A DNA stretch of 64,000 nucleotides, taken from the NCBI RefSeq assembly GCF_019320115.1, contig NC_089593.1, forward strand, positions 11,561,908 to 11,625,907, written 5' to 3'. The DNA is from Miscanthus floridulus. Lineage: Eukaryota > Streptophyta > Magnoliopsida > Poales > Poaceae. Below, one piece after another: positions 25,552-38,100 of the stretch. A program made the position numbers and the translations under genes. Positions within the stretch are counted from its first letter, which is position 1. Each line of letters opens with the position of its first letter. Below the pieces are notes generated by a model that made no database searches, was not told where the DNA came from, and worked only from the letters and a program-made list of their open reading frames with translations.

Positions 25552-26259
25552 TGCATGCTCACCTCTCTCAACAAATACATTTTTGTTTTTTCGAAGATTC
25601 CACAAATATAATTGGAGACCTGTCGTCCTGGGTGCTTCAACTCGTTACAGGACAACTCCATTACCTGAATTATTCCCGGGGGTGTCTGTCCAACAATAAG
25701 AATATAATAATTCCAATTTTGGGACAGAAATGTATATATATACATGGTTAATAGAAAGAGTATTGATGAATTATTGTTGCTGAGTAGTTTTTTTGTTGTT
25801 GTTGTCAAAGGATTGTCGTAACATAATAACCAAAATCAGGCATAGTACAATTGCATACGCATGGACAGAGTATTGTTGAATAACGTTGGTTGCATGTAAC
25901 ACTCTGACCAGATGATTATTAAACTTTTTTCTCGAACACGTAAGTAGGAGAACTGCGTATTATTATATGAAGAAGAGAATAAAACACGAAAAAAAGATCC
26001 CTTACAAAAGAACCACACAAACCCATGCAAAGACCTAGATATCAAAAACAACAAACACGCCCTTCTCGGCAATAGACCGACCACAACCGCAAAATATACA
26101 CACGCCGCCGGTCAACCTTCCTCCGGCACTGGGGCCAAGAGAAAGTTAACAGCTTGTGCTCAAGCCAAACACCAAAAATGTAAATCCTCCAATTAAAGCT
26201 ACCAACACAGCTCAGACCACACTAAGGGAAACCCCATAAAAAACACACCAATTGTGATA

Positions 26260-29200
26260 CAGTAATGCTAGCAAGCGGGCGTCCGGCTGATTTGACGCTC
26301 ACGGGCCCACCAACAAAGAAATATCAGGTGTTGTATTCTTATCCACTCCCAACTGCATATTCTATTCAGCATCTCTCCCTCCTCTCTATTCTGCATCTCT
26401 CTCTGGCAACGACATCAAGGCTCTTTAGTGTCTTGTCTCCGCCATCTCGTACGACACTTCGGCAACACCCCCTTCCCGCCCATATCGTCACCCCCACCCC
26501 GCCCTCGTCGCCCCCACGCGCTCCCCTGACCCCTCCTCTCTCTTCATATAGGCAGGACCCGACATCCGGGAGCCGGGATGAGCGACTGAGGACGATGATT
26601 GCGCGCAGAGTCACACTATAGGAGGCCACGTCAGCAACGCCGGGCGCCTCAAGTACTGCATGCAGTGGGGGCACGCCTTGCCCTAGCTCACTGAGCTCGA
26701 TCATGTGGAGTTCCACCGCACCGCCTGCCCGCTCGGACTCATCGCGCCGCCGTGGGTGCTTCCATCAGTCTGTCGTGGCCGCCTCCACTACGCCAATTTG
26801 CCACGCCGCCCACCCAAACTCATCCCGACTGCCGCTGGCGCTTCCACCGCGCCAGTTTGCCACGCCTCCTGCCTAGATTCGCCCAAGTAGCAATGAGATG
26901 TTGCACTAGAAGCACATGTGCAAACGTATGTTTCAAGTGTTTCAGAGGTATATTGCAAGTGCTTTATATCGGTGTTGCCAAAGTAGATCGGGATGTTGTA
27001 CACATTGCAATGGCTATACACGTATGTTGCAAGTGCTTGTTCAACATGTTTCATCATATTGCAAGTTTTTCATCTGAATGTTGCAAAAGCAGATCTAGAT
27101 GTTGCATATACATGCATGTTGCAAGCGTATATTTCAAGTATTTCGGTGTTCCATTGAAAGGTCCTAATGGCTAGAGGGGGGGTGAATAGCCTAATAAAAA
27201 ATTCTACAACAACACTTAACCAAATGGTTAGACAATTATGAGGCGAAGCGAGTGTTGCGCTAGCCTACTCAAAATACAAGCCACCTACCACAATTCTAGT
27301 TTAGATAGTGTCAATTCACACAAGAGCAATGACACTACCCTATGTTAGTGTGCTCTCAAAGGCTAACTAAAGAGCCACACCAACCAAGCATGCAAGCTCT
27401 CACAACTAGCTACACTAAAGAGCTTGTCAACTAGTTTGCGGTAAAGTAAAGAGAGTGATCAAGAGGGTTATACCGACGTGTAGATGAATGAACCAATCAA
27501 TCACGAAGATGAATAACAATGATGACCAATCACCTCGGAATCAATGATGAACACAATGTTTTTTTACCGAGGTTCACTTGCTTGCCGGCAAGCTAGTCCT
27601 CATTGTGGCGATTCACTCACTTGGAGGTTCACGTGCTAATTGGCTTCACACGTCAAACCCTCAATAGGGTGCCGCACAACCAACACAAGATGAGGATCAC
27701 ACAAGCCACGAGCAATCCACTAGAGTACCTTTTGGCGCTCCACCGGGGAAAGGTCAAGAACCCCTCACAATCACCACGATCGGAGCCGGAGACAATCACC
27801 ACCTCCGCTCGACGATCCTCGCTGCTCCAAGCCGTCTAGGTGGCGGCAACCACTAAGAGTAACAAGCGAAATCCGCAGCGAAACACGATCACTAAGTGCC
27901 TCTAGATGCAATCACTCAAGCAATGCACTTGGATCACTCCCAATCTCACTATGATGATGAATCAATGATGTAGATGAGTGGGAGTCATTTGGCTAGGCTC
28001 ACAAGGTTGCTATGTCAATGAAAATGTGCAAGAGATATCCCTTGAGCCAGCCATGGAGCTATAAATAGAGCCCCAATCAAATAGAGCCGTTATACCCCTT
28101 CACTGGGCAAAACATGCTCTGACCGGACGCTCCAGTCATACTGACCGGACGCTGGCCCTCAGCGTCCGGTCGCCCGATGGACGCCACATGTCACCAGCTT
28201 CAAATGCTGTTCGTCAGATTTCAACGGCTATGACACTGACCGGACGCAGCAGCTTCAACTGACCGGACGCTGAACCCCCATCGTCCGGTCGTTTCCAGTA
28301 AGGTACCGACCTCGACCGGACGCGTCCGGTTAAAACTGACCGGACGCTGGAACCTCAGCGTCCGGTCGAGTACAGTAAGGGTCGAAACCTGGTTTTCCTC
28401 GACCGGACGCGTCCGGTCCACCTCGACCGAACACAGCCAGCGTCCGGTGGTAAACCCTAGCCACTGTACCGACAGTCAACGCGACCGGACACAGGCAGTC
28501 AGCGTCCGGTGTTTCTGGATTCAGCGTCCGGTCACTGGACCGACGCTGGCATCAGCTCTGTTCTCACTTCTATCTTCTCCACCCTTGCTCCAATGTGCCA
28601 ACCACCAAGAATTTGCATCCAGCGCAATAGAAAATAGGCATTTCATTTTCTCAAAAGCGTCGAATCCCGCCGAGCTATGGTTTATACCTTTGCCTTGAGC
28701 TTTTTGTTTTTCTCTTTCTTCTCTTCAAGTTTAGGCCCTTGATCATCTCCATGCTATCACCATTGTCATGTTATGATCTTTATTTGCTTCTCTACTTGAA
28801 GTGTGCTACCTATCTCATGATCACTTGATGAAATAGGTTAGCACTTAGGGTTTCATCAATTCACCAAAACCAAACTAGAGCTTTCATCCATATGTATGTT
28901 GCAAGTGTTTCGTCTGGATGTTGCATATGTTTGCAATGTCTACACACGTGTTTTCCTAGTGTTTCAGACGTATGTTGCAAGTGTTTTAGCTGTTTTCATA
29001 CGTATGCTTCAAGTGTTTATTCTGGATGTTGCGAAAGTAGATCTGATATTGCACTTGTTGCAATGGTATGTATCCACCTGCCGCAGCCGCCTATGCAGCT
29101 GCTGGGCACCGCCGTGGTCACGTGTGGGCTCCTGAGGCCGGTAGACGCACATCCACAGGCGGGGCAGGTGACTGGGACTCACGTGGGTGCCGGTCCCAAA

Positions 29201-29374
29201 GCAGAGTGGGCACGAGTAGGTCCCCAGACCCTAGGTGCATTCGCGCGGGGAATGGAGCAGCGCAGGAAACAGATCGAGCGGCGTGGAGCGGTCCCGTCTT
29301 TGTGAGGGAATCCCATGTACACGTGGTGTCCAGACGCGGGTGTCAGTCCGGATGTCTGGGCGCTAGCCTATCCG
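26260..29374. mobile_element. Non-autonomous MULE with nested LTR
   Basis: The ends are inverted relatives: left cagtaatgctagcaag with gggcgtccggctga, and right with complement ggctagcgcccagacatccg. The flanking 9-mers attgtgata (26251-26259) and gttgcgata (29375-29383) agree at 7 of 9 positions, as for Mutator-type insertions. The interior carries repeats of ttgcaagtgttt, tgttgc and agtagatc on both sides of the LTR at 27155-28886. A related MULE is at 46268-47443. No transposase is present. Confidence 0.6.
27155..28886 (+). repeat. Solo LTR with CCGGACGC hairpin array
   Basis: A 1732-bp element that starts TGAAAGGTCCTAATGGC and ends CTAGAGCTTTCA, flanked by a perfect 5-bp duplication TCCAT at 27150-27154 and 28887-28891. 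It has no coding region or internal domain, so it is a solo LTR. The part 28110-28560 contains many copies of gaccggacgc and its complement gcgtccggtc, arranged as hairpins. One at 28143-28171 has a 12-bp perfect stem and a 5-base loop. Related copies are at 3012 and 47642. Confidence 0.8.
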
Positions 29375-29908
29375 GTTGCGATATGCTTCCAGAGAGTCCA
29401 AGCCCCTAAAATAACAAGGGAATTAAGGCCCTTTTGAATAAGATCAACCGCCTCACAGGAAATTCTATCCCACCGGTCATCAATATAAGCATCTTCCATT
29501 TGAGGACATAGGTGCTGCAGACCAACCCTTTGCATGAGGGAGAACCAGAATTCTCGAGCAAAAAGGCATGACAACAATAGGTGGTTGATGTTTTCCTCAT
29601 CCTGATCATAATGGGGGCAAGTAGTAGGATGTTGAAGGCTACATCTTGCAAGTTGATCCGTTGTCGAACATCTGTTTCTAGCAACCAACCACATGAAGAA
29701 ATGGCACTTTCTAGGTGTTGATTACTACACTGCCCTTAGTACAAGAGGTTTGGATCCTAATCCTATAGAAAAAGAGGGAGTCAGTCCATGGTGGCAAGCC
29801 TACAACGCCCCTGACATGTGGGCCACGTCGCCCTAGCCTCCCTCCTCTACCACTTCTCCATCCCCACCAATCCACCATGGTGACAGGGCCATGTCTATCT
29901 ATAACTTA

Positions 29909-30118
29909 GGCCTTGTTCAGTATGGATCTTGGGGGCTCCGGCTCCTCCTCCCAATCATGGTAGTGCTACAGTTGTTATTGTAGTATGGAGTCGTTTGGTT
30001 TTTGAGGTGAAAAATGAATTGAGGAAGAGGAGAAACCGGCAAAGCCACAATTTCTACCTCCACCAGCTCCGGCTCCGTCGTGCTACAGTGGTAGAGCCAG
30101 AGCGGCCGGAACGGCCCC
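29909..30118. mobile_element. Tourist-like MITE
   Basis: A 210-bp element with TTA on both sides (29906-29908 and 30119-30121). The ends are ggccttgttcag on the left and ggaacggcccc on the right, which are imperfect inverted repeats. It has no coding capacity. Confidence 0.6.
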
Positions 30119-30121
30119 TTA

Positions 30122-30399
30122 TGAAGCTCCATGCATGGTATCCTTCCTGACGTTAATACATGCATTGCGATTGCAAAATTCGCGCTATACCTTCCTAGGA
30201 GAAATGCAACTGATGGTGTAGTGGTGGACTCACTTGTGGTGGTCATTGTATGGTCGCTTTCATTGTGTGGGTAGGTCATAGGTATTTGTTTATGGTCGTT
30301 TTCATTGTGTGGATAGATGTTTATTGTTGTCGGTCTTGTATGTTAAATTGTTTATTTTATGTATTTTATTTTCTTATTAATTCATACGTGGATAGACAT
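30122..30399. other. Intergenic, low-complexity duplicate
   Basis: T/G-rich sequence with a short direct repeat (tggtcgytttcattgtgtgg at about 30250 and 30294, 44 bases apart). No gene is visible. Confidence 0.4.
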
Positions 30400-30402
30400 T
30401 TA

Positions 30403-30579
30403 GGGCCTCTTTGGCACGGCTTATGCCGGCTTCGACTTCATCTATTTTGCGCAAATCGAGACACTGTAGCGTGAAGCCGTTTTGTAAGCCGGGGTTAAAA
30501 TGAACTAGAAGCCGGGAAAAACCAGTTTTTCTGGCTTCACCGGTGAAGCCGTTTTGGATGAGCCGTGCCAAAGGGGGCT
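30403..30579. mobile_element. Tourist-like MITE (first of a pair)
   Basis: A 177-bp element with inverted ends: left cctctttggcacggct, right agccgtgccaaaggggg. It is flanked by TTA at 30400-30402 and 30580-30582. The interior contains a second inverted pair around gaagccgttttg. It abuts the next MITE and shares one TTA with it. Confidence 0.8.
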
Positions 30580-30582
30580 TTA

Positions 30583-30696
30583 GGCCTCGTTCGGCTGGCA
30601 TGGAGGAATGTTTACGGCTGAATTTCACTGTTCAAGGCTAATTTCATCTCACAAATTCCTCCAGATTCATCTAGATTCCTCCAAACGAACGGGGCC
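30583..30696. mobile_element. Tourist-like MITE (second of a pair)
   Basis: A 114-bp element with inverted ends ggcctcgttcg and cgaacggggcc, flanked by TTA at 30580-30582 and 30697-30699. Both flanks of the insertion are clear. The element is non-coding. Confidence 0.8.
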
Positions 30697-30699
30697 TTA

Positions 30700-31328
30700 A
30701 CCTACTGTTTTTAAAAATAAAAAATAAACGCCATTCAGTTTTAAAATATGATGACATAATAGAAGATGAGATGGATTATTTTGTTCCTTACAACAACAAA
30801 TAAAGGAAAGACTGAGTGCACCTGATCGACAGATCAAGTGAGTTGTCTTGGATTAGAAGCAGCATGTGATGCTAATGTTCAGAGATTTCTCATTTCAAAA
30901 AAAAGAAAAATCAAAGATAAAGATTCAGAGTCAAGGCTCGAGCCTCGAGGGGCAGAGAACGAAAATCTTTGGGTGGCCGATTGCAACATTCGTACACAAC
31001 ATACATTTGAGATGGGCATGAACCAATGTCACTCTATTCTTGGGTACTTACAACTTACTTACTTCATAAAAAAAGAATATAATTCATGTTTTTATGGTAC
31101 CGAATAAATGTTATGACAACAAATATGGAATATATTTTCATAGTATACATATCTAGATTCATATATAAATATTAACAATATTTTCTTTAAACTTAGTTAA
31201 AATTTAAAACTAAAGAATTTTTGTTTGAATGATCTAATAAACCTACAATGCACGGAGACAGTACTTACCAATGGTTGGATTATATTATTGCTTTGCTTGC
31301 TCGCGTGTCAGTGGCAGTCCCTAAACTA
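30700..31328. other. AT-rich intergenic
   Basis: No gene, RNA or repeat that I can support. It is the distal upstream region of the GH51 gene. Confidence 0.4.
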
Positions 31329-31331
31329 TTA

Positions 31332-31571
31332 GTGCTTGTTTAGTCCCCAACCAAATTCCCAAAAAGTGTTACAGTAGTCATCACATCGAATCTTGCGATA
31401 CGTGCATGGAGCATTAAATGTAGACGAAAAAAAACTAATTGCACAGTTTGGTTGAAAATTACGAGACGAACGTTTTAAGCCTAATTAGTCCATGATTGAA
31501 CACTAATTGCCAATAAAAAACGAAAGTGCTACAATAGCCAAATTCTCAAAATTCACGAACTAAACACGCAC
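31332..31571. mobile_element. Harbinger-type MITE at the GH51 promoter edge
   Basis: A 240-bp element with ends gtgcttgtttagt and actaaacacgcac (inverted repeats), flanked by TTA at 31329-31331 and 31572-31574. It sits directly upstream of the block shared with the other GH51 promoter copies, none of which carries it at this point. Its position 0.6 kb from the start codon means it could affect promoter activity. Confidence 0.8.
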
Positions 31572-31576
31572 TTAGC

Positions 31577-32191
31577 ATTGCTAGTTTCAGTACGAAGCCA
31601 AAAACAAAAGCGGCGGAGAGCGAGAATGTCTTGCTTCTGTCTGTTGGCAGCTGCAGACCGCCGGTGCACAGATTTCAGAAAAAATATTGGACTAGCCCTG
31701 CCTTCAATTACTTGAATTGCTTCTGTTTAATTGTTTTTGTTGTGTGTTGGTTGCCACATCGTTTACTTTACAGTTTACACACATCTGTTCAATTGTCTCT
31801 GCCACGAGGTCCCTCGCCCTCCTCTGCCAGTCCTCCCTCCCTGCCTCCCCCACCGCTTCTGGCGCCATTTTGCCTACTTAAAGCACCATGGCGTTGGCGT
31901 TCTTCCTCAGCGAGCGCTCACACTGCTGCCACAGCACTGCGCGCTTGAGCGAGCTTCTTGGTCTTCAGGTGACACGCCTTGGCTTCTCAAACTTCTATCT
32001 TCCATTCCAGTCGTACGCACTGTTCTTGGCCGAGCTCACGGTGTATGCTGAAATGCCTAACAGAAACTGCATTTCAGTTTTCGAACAACTGCATTTCATC
32101 TTCTGTTGAGGATTTATCCTTTATGCATGCGGTTGATAACCTTACTGAGCTAGCGTTTGATTGGATTGGCATGCACAGCACAGGTGCGCTC
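31577..32191 (+). promoter_or_regulatory. GH51 promoter and 5' untranslated region
   Basis: The block upstream of the GH51 start codon contains pyrimidine-rich tracts (ccctccctgcctcccccaccgc near 31840, split by single bases) and tacttaaagc at 31874-31883. A possible 5' UTR intron starts at cttcag|gtgaca (31968). An upstream ATG at 31888 opens a 73-codon frame ending at 32109, before the main start. No transcript data are available, so the transcription start is not placed. Parts of this block recur at 12800-13222, 25433-25551 and 52260-53292. Confidence 0.5.
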
Positions 32192-35100
32192 ATGGGTTCC
32201 AAGCAAGTCTACTCCTGCGCCATCCTCTGCTCCTTCCTTCTCTTCTCGGTGGTGACCTGCAGAGGTGCTGCGACAGAACATGGATGGACGCAATCGGCAA
32301 CGCTTGATGTTGATGCTTCCTGGTGGTTCCGAAGGGAAATCCCTAAAACGTTATTTGGACTGTTCTTTGAGGTGAGACCTTGCTTCTTCAGTTTCCTGTC
32401 AGTTCAGTTCAATCCACCCATTTCTGCATTTCTTGCAACAAAAGATCTTATGCTTTAGAAATTGGAGACCCGGTGAATATACAAGTTAGTCAACCCAGGA
32501 GATATAGTTAGCTTCTCATGTTTTTTATTATTATTATTTTACGCTTACAAGGAATAATTAGTATGGCATCTGAGGTTCTAGGCTCCTAGCATTTGTTCAC
32601 TCTGCAGTCTGCAGTGCACTCATTTAACTACATAGTGACATTTGATGTTCATGTCCATGTTTTCGCACATCTTATATCAAATTTTCTTTCTTTCATGAAT
32701 GTCATGGGATTTTATCTTCCCTTGCATGCTGGAACAAAGAAGCAGTAAAAAAACTACTTGTGCTTGTGCACAACAGTTTTTCCAATTTTCACTGAGCGAA
32801 AAAAAAAATCATGATATTCAAGATTATCCTCTATCAATTCGTGATAATTAAATCAGTGAATATTATAGGAGATCAACCATGCTGGAGCCGGTGGAATCTG
32901 GGAGGAGCTTGTTAGCAACAGAGGTACTACTATTACTCTTAGCTTTTATATATGCTTCAGGGAAAAATTCCCTGTCAAAGTGACCCGGGCAAATTTGATC
33001 AGGTCTCTGATTTGGTTGCTCCAAGGGAATTAATAGATAGGTTCAAATCTTGGCTGTGAATCTAGAGTTTGTGCTGATTAAATTTTGTGCAGCACCTTGT
33101 CAGCACTCATGAAGATATATCCAAAATGTCCCTTATATTAGTGATTCATACATGCTGATGTTTACTGAATAGAAGTAAAAATTAAATTGATCCACTTGTG
33201 CAAGTTCTACACAAAACATGTCTTGCATATAAGAACAATTCTAGACAAGGTTATGTTAATAGGGCTATTTATCCTCATTCTTTATGCTGCTTGTTGATTA
33301 ACTCAGTTCTGTTGTTTAACTAAATACACTGAAGTTCAGTATTAAACCGTAGAACAGTAGAAGGAAAACATTATATATATTTTCTTTTATAACTGCCACT
33401 AATATTTGAGACTTTGAGTATTAGCATTAACTCACTGTGACATAATTTGTCCTTTAGGTTTTGAAGCTGGAGGGCCCTACACCCCTTCAAACATAGACCC
33501 ATGGAACATCATTGGAGATGAGTCTTCCATATACGTGACGACTGAACCTATCTCCTGTTTCGCTAGAAATATTGTTGCTCTAAGAATGGAGGTTCTCTGT
33601 GACAAGTGCCGAACTGGGGGCGTTGGCATTTACAACCCAGGATTCTGGGGCATGGTATGATAATACTTTTTTTTTTGAAGAAAGTATGATAATATTCATG
33701 TGGATTCTTTTATGGGAAATGACAGCTTTCAGCAGCCTATCTAATGGATAACCATCACATCCTTTGAACCAGTGCTATGATTTTTCTTCACCCATTTCCA
33801 TTTTCCACTTAGGGACTTATGGTTTTATGAAGATCCTGACCATTTTATTTTACAGAACATAGAAGAGGGGAAAACCTATAATCTAATCATGTATGTCAGA
33901 TCACTAGAACCTGTGGAGTTGACAGCTTCACTCACTTGTTCAAGACCTTCACATGCATTGGAAAACCTAGCATCAGCTTCTATACAGTATGTATCTTTTC
34001 CCCAACATGGATAATATTTTTGAGTTTGTTCTTTTTTCCTTGCTAAATGATGTAATTGCATGTTGACTGTTGAAGAGATAATAACGTGTCAAACTGGACA
34101 AGGGTAGAACTGCAACTATTAGCTCATGAGACATGTAGAACTTCACGACTTGATCTAACAACTTCCAAAAGGGGAGTCATATGGTTTGATCAAGTGTCGC
34201 TCATGCCTTCAGATACATACAGGGTGCGTTTGTTTTTCCCACTCTATTTTGGCTATTGGCAACCACAAATGTATTATTTCACACAGTTCATGAAGATCCA
34301 CTAGTTATATACAATGAATTGTAAGAAGATACGAGCTTGCTCTGTTTTTAATTAGCAGGCATATATTCAATGGGAACCTTTTCATAATATTGTGCCATAC
34401 TGCCATCAGAGTTGTTCAATCATAATTGGAAATTAGTCATGCTTAAAATCCTGAGCTCAAGACTTCACTATGCTAACCTATTAGATCAATCAGATAAACT
34501 ATGTTCACTTTTGTAGAAATTTGAAATAAACTTAACCTTAATTTTCTAATGCCAGGCAATTCTTACTATGATGTTTACCTTAATTGCTAACTGATTTTTT
34601 TCTACATGTACAGGGCCACGGTTTTCGTAAGGAGCTCATACATATGCTTCTGGATTTGAAACCACGATTCCTACGTTTTCCTGGTACTTTCTACCTTTTA
34701 GAATGATCAAAGCTAACTATGGATTGTATTAAGCGATCTTTTCGTGAACTTTGACTTTCCATTCCATTGCATTAGAAGTTGAACAAACTACTAGAATACA
34801 CAACTACAGGAGGTCTATCAAAAAATGCTACTGACTCACCTAGAACAATAAAATATAACGACAACACTTTATTTCCTCTATGCTGAAATGTTAGTATTTA
34901 AAGCAATCCTTCAGTTGTTCCCATATGTTCTTGAGAACACATAACTCTCACTAGAACACACAACCTAGTTAGAGCAAGTATAATAGCAGGCTGTAAGCCG
35001 ACTAAATGCTGAGGTGAAGGAAAGAGGGGAGGAGAGAGAGGAGAAGCGGGCTGTAAGCTTACAGCTGGCTTGGGCACAAGAACCAAGAAAGTCTGTGAGA

Positions 35101-38100
35101 GAGACAAGTGGGCCATATATTAACTGTAAAGAGCTAACTACTATATGAGTGAGCTGAGAGAAGGCTGCAAGGAACCTTACAGCCAGCAAGCCGGCTGTAT
35201 TATTAGCCTTGCTCTTAGTGCTCTAGCATGTATCCATTGAGTTGAACAAACTGAGAAATAATTATAGGCAGTGTACCCAAGAGACACTGTTTATCTTGTT
35301 GTATAGCCCAAAATATGTGTAACACAGGAATGCAGCACATTTTATAGGTAACAAAACACAGGAATGAAACACTTCCTGTACCTTTTAAGGAATAAAGTAT
35401 TTTGGGAACACATTTCTTGCTTCTTTAGGGTCACATCCCTACACTTTTCAAGGGAAGTCTTGATTTATTACCAAAACAGTATAACACAAATATTTAACAC
35501 TCTCAGAAGAAAAAATTTATGGTGAGTTAATCTGGAGTAGCATGTTAACAGCGAGTTAATGTAACATTCCTTTACATCCATATGGTTACCATGATGCTTC
35601 CTTCTTTATTCTTGAGTACGAGTACGAGTCAAAATAACCATCTTCTTACATTACAAAATTTATGCATCATTTTATAGGGGGTTGCTTTGTTGAAGGCGAC
35701 CGGTTAAGAAATGCTTTCAGATGGAAGGAAACTATTGGACAATGGGAGGAGAGACCTGGACACTATGGAGACATTTGGAATTACTGGACCGATGATGGCC
35801 TTGGATATTTTGAGTTTCTTCAGGTAAATTTTGATTAATATCATCCAAGTTTGCCTCTTTTGGTTTCACCATAACTGGTCATATGTTTGCTTCAAAATGC
35901 CCACAAAAGCTTGCAGAAGACTTGGGTGCTGCCCCTATCTGGGTCTTTAATGCTGGTAGGCAATACTTATAACTATATATATTTTCCCATTTATCCATAA
36001 TCATCAATAGCATGCCATTAATTTTGGAGATTTTATCTTAAATTTTAGGAATTAGCCACAGTGAGGGAGTCGACACCACTAGTATTGCACCTTTTGTCAA
36101 GGTAAATTTTGTACTCCCTAGATCTTTCATTGTTCAGGTGATGTAACAGAAAATTTTGCTTCTTCTTTCTTCAATTTTTTTCCTTCATCAATGAAACAAA
36201 GCAATCACTTTGTAGCAGTATATTCAATGACAGTAAATTTGGTTATATTGACAACAAAGAAACCCAATAATGACTTAATTCCCACAAATCTGAATGACAT
36301 GGCCACATATTAATGTGTGACTGAACAAATATCTCAAAGAACTCACACTTTGTTAAGTATATTTTATAAGGGATGTGATTGACACAATTTTCTACTTTGC
36401 CATCCTTAATGCCACTCAATTAGCTATGATTAAGCCAAATTGCCATAATCTTTTTTAAAAGAAATAAAGACAACAAAATAAGAACTGGCTACTTGATCAC
36501 CTATGCCAATGTTCTTAAAATAGTTCTTCCTTGTCTCTTTCTGTCTCATAGTCAAAGCAAATACCATGATGCGATATGCATTTCTCAGTAATTTTAAATT
36601 CACTATTTCTCGAAATAACTTCATCTTTCCTGCAAAAGGATGTACTGGATAGTCTTGAGTTTGCCACGGGGAGTGCAGAGTCAACTTGGGGCTCTGTAAG
36701 AGCTGAGATGGGGCATCCAGAACCTTTCCCACTGAAGTATGTCGCGATTGGGAATGAAGACTGTTACAAGGAATTTTACGAAGGTAAAGTTTAATTAATT
36801 AATATATGCAAATTATCAGTAAGTATTTAACACAACCCAGCATCTCATTTCCTGTTATCACTAAGATATCAACTTGGATCTTGCTGATACATGTTGGCAT
36901 CCCAATGAAGTACAACAAAAGGAATTATAGAGCATTACAGAATGAAACCAAACCATAGAAAAACAAGACATGTTTTCCTTAACTGTTTTTGTAGTCAAAA
37001 GTTACGATGTAAATCCAAATCCTTGGGAATGACCACACATGATCTACAAAATCTTAAGCTTCTCCCAGATGATTCGATTACAAACAAAGGATCACCAACG
37101 TCTCAGCACTCTGTATTATAGTCCTCCACCTCTACTTCTGAACTGGGATCACCAACCAAATCAGGAACCAAGAACAGCAGCGAGCTCAACCCATGCCGAA
37201 ATCCCTCTGTAGCTTGTAATCCGTCATGTCAAGAAGCTGGAAAAAAGGAAACTTACTCCTTAATTCACGAGCTAGAGGCGGACTTTGCGGACCCAGAAGC
37301 CGACTGCTGCGGCGGGGAAGGGATTGAGGCAGTGGAAGCGGAGGCGGCCTCCGATTCCTCGGCGGCGGAGAGCTTGCGGAGGCGGTCCTGGAGAAGGCGG
37401 ACGCGGTCCTCGGTGCGGCGGAGCTTACGCCAGCGCCAGGCGAGGTAGGCGCCGAGGCCGCCGTAGACGAGGATGTAGGAGCCCCACACGTACGGGTAGG
37501 TCTGCGCGTGCTCCTTCGTCTTCCGCCACTCCTCCTCCAGCTTCGCGATCACGCCGCCTCCAGTCGCCGCTCTCGCCACTTGCTCCGGCGGCGGCGGCGT
37601 CTGTGTCTGTCCGTCTTCGGCGGCCGCCATCGGTGCGCTTGTTGGTGGGCGCTGAGCGCTTGTCTCCTGAGCAAGTGTTTTCTGAATGCACAAGCTCATA
37701 AAAACTTCTCTATAGTACTGTACTGACCTTCTCAAGAATAGCCACTTTGTTAGTTAACAATGTTCTTTATTAATTTTACTGAACAGGAAACTACCTCAAA
37801 TTCTATAAAGCTATAAGAAAAGCCTACCCAGACATTCAAATTATTTCAAACTGCGATGGCTCATCTCGGCCACTTCACCATCCTGCAGATCTGTATGATG
37901 TCCATGTAAGCATACTGCTTCTGATTCTGTCATTTCCCCCCTGTTTTTTTTTTCTGCTGACTTCATAACAGAGTTTTCTTACTGTAATTTTATTGACAGT
38001 TATAAAAAATATCACCTTTTTTTTTGCAGATTTACAGTAATGCTTCTTATCTTTTCAAAATGAAAAGCATGTTTGACAGGACATCACGTAAAGGGCCTAA

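Larger units (their letters stand above)
25922..29718 (-). mobile_element. Truncated LINE split by a MULE
   Basis: The minus strand at 29384-29718 encodes a zf-RVT segment (HFFMWLVARNRCST, CPHYDQDEENINHLLLSC, then GAWTLWKH). The reading is broken at 29374, where a MULE is inserted, and resumes at 26259 with the 3' untranslated tail, ending in a T-run (A-tail on minus) at 25925-25931. Flanking copies tgattatta (25913-25921) and tgattacta (29719-29727) look like the LINE target duplication. The 5' end is truncated, so most of the RT is absent. Confidence 0.65.

Noticed and set aside
28892..29305. Secreted Cys-rich peptide gene (also 46395-46751 minus)
   Set aside because: The Cys-rich reading comes from repeated ttgcaagtgttt units inside MULEs. 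There is no signal peptide or codon conservation between the copies.
37285..37701. Arg-rich plus-strand ORF in GH51 intron 10
   Set aside because: It is the complement of the nested membrane-protein gene. Its composition is that of a GC-rich shadow frame.
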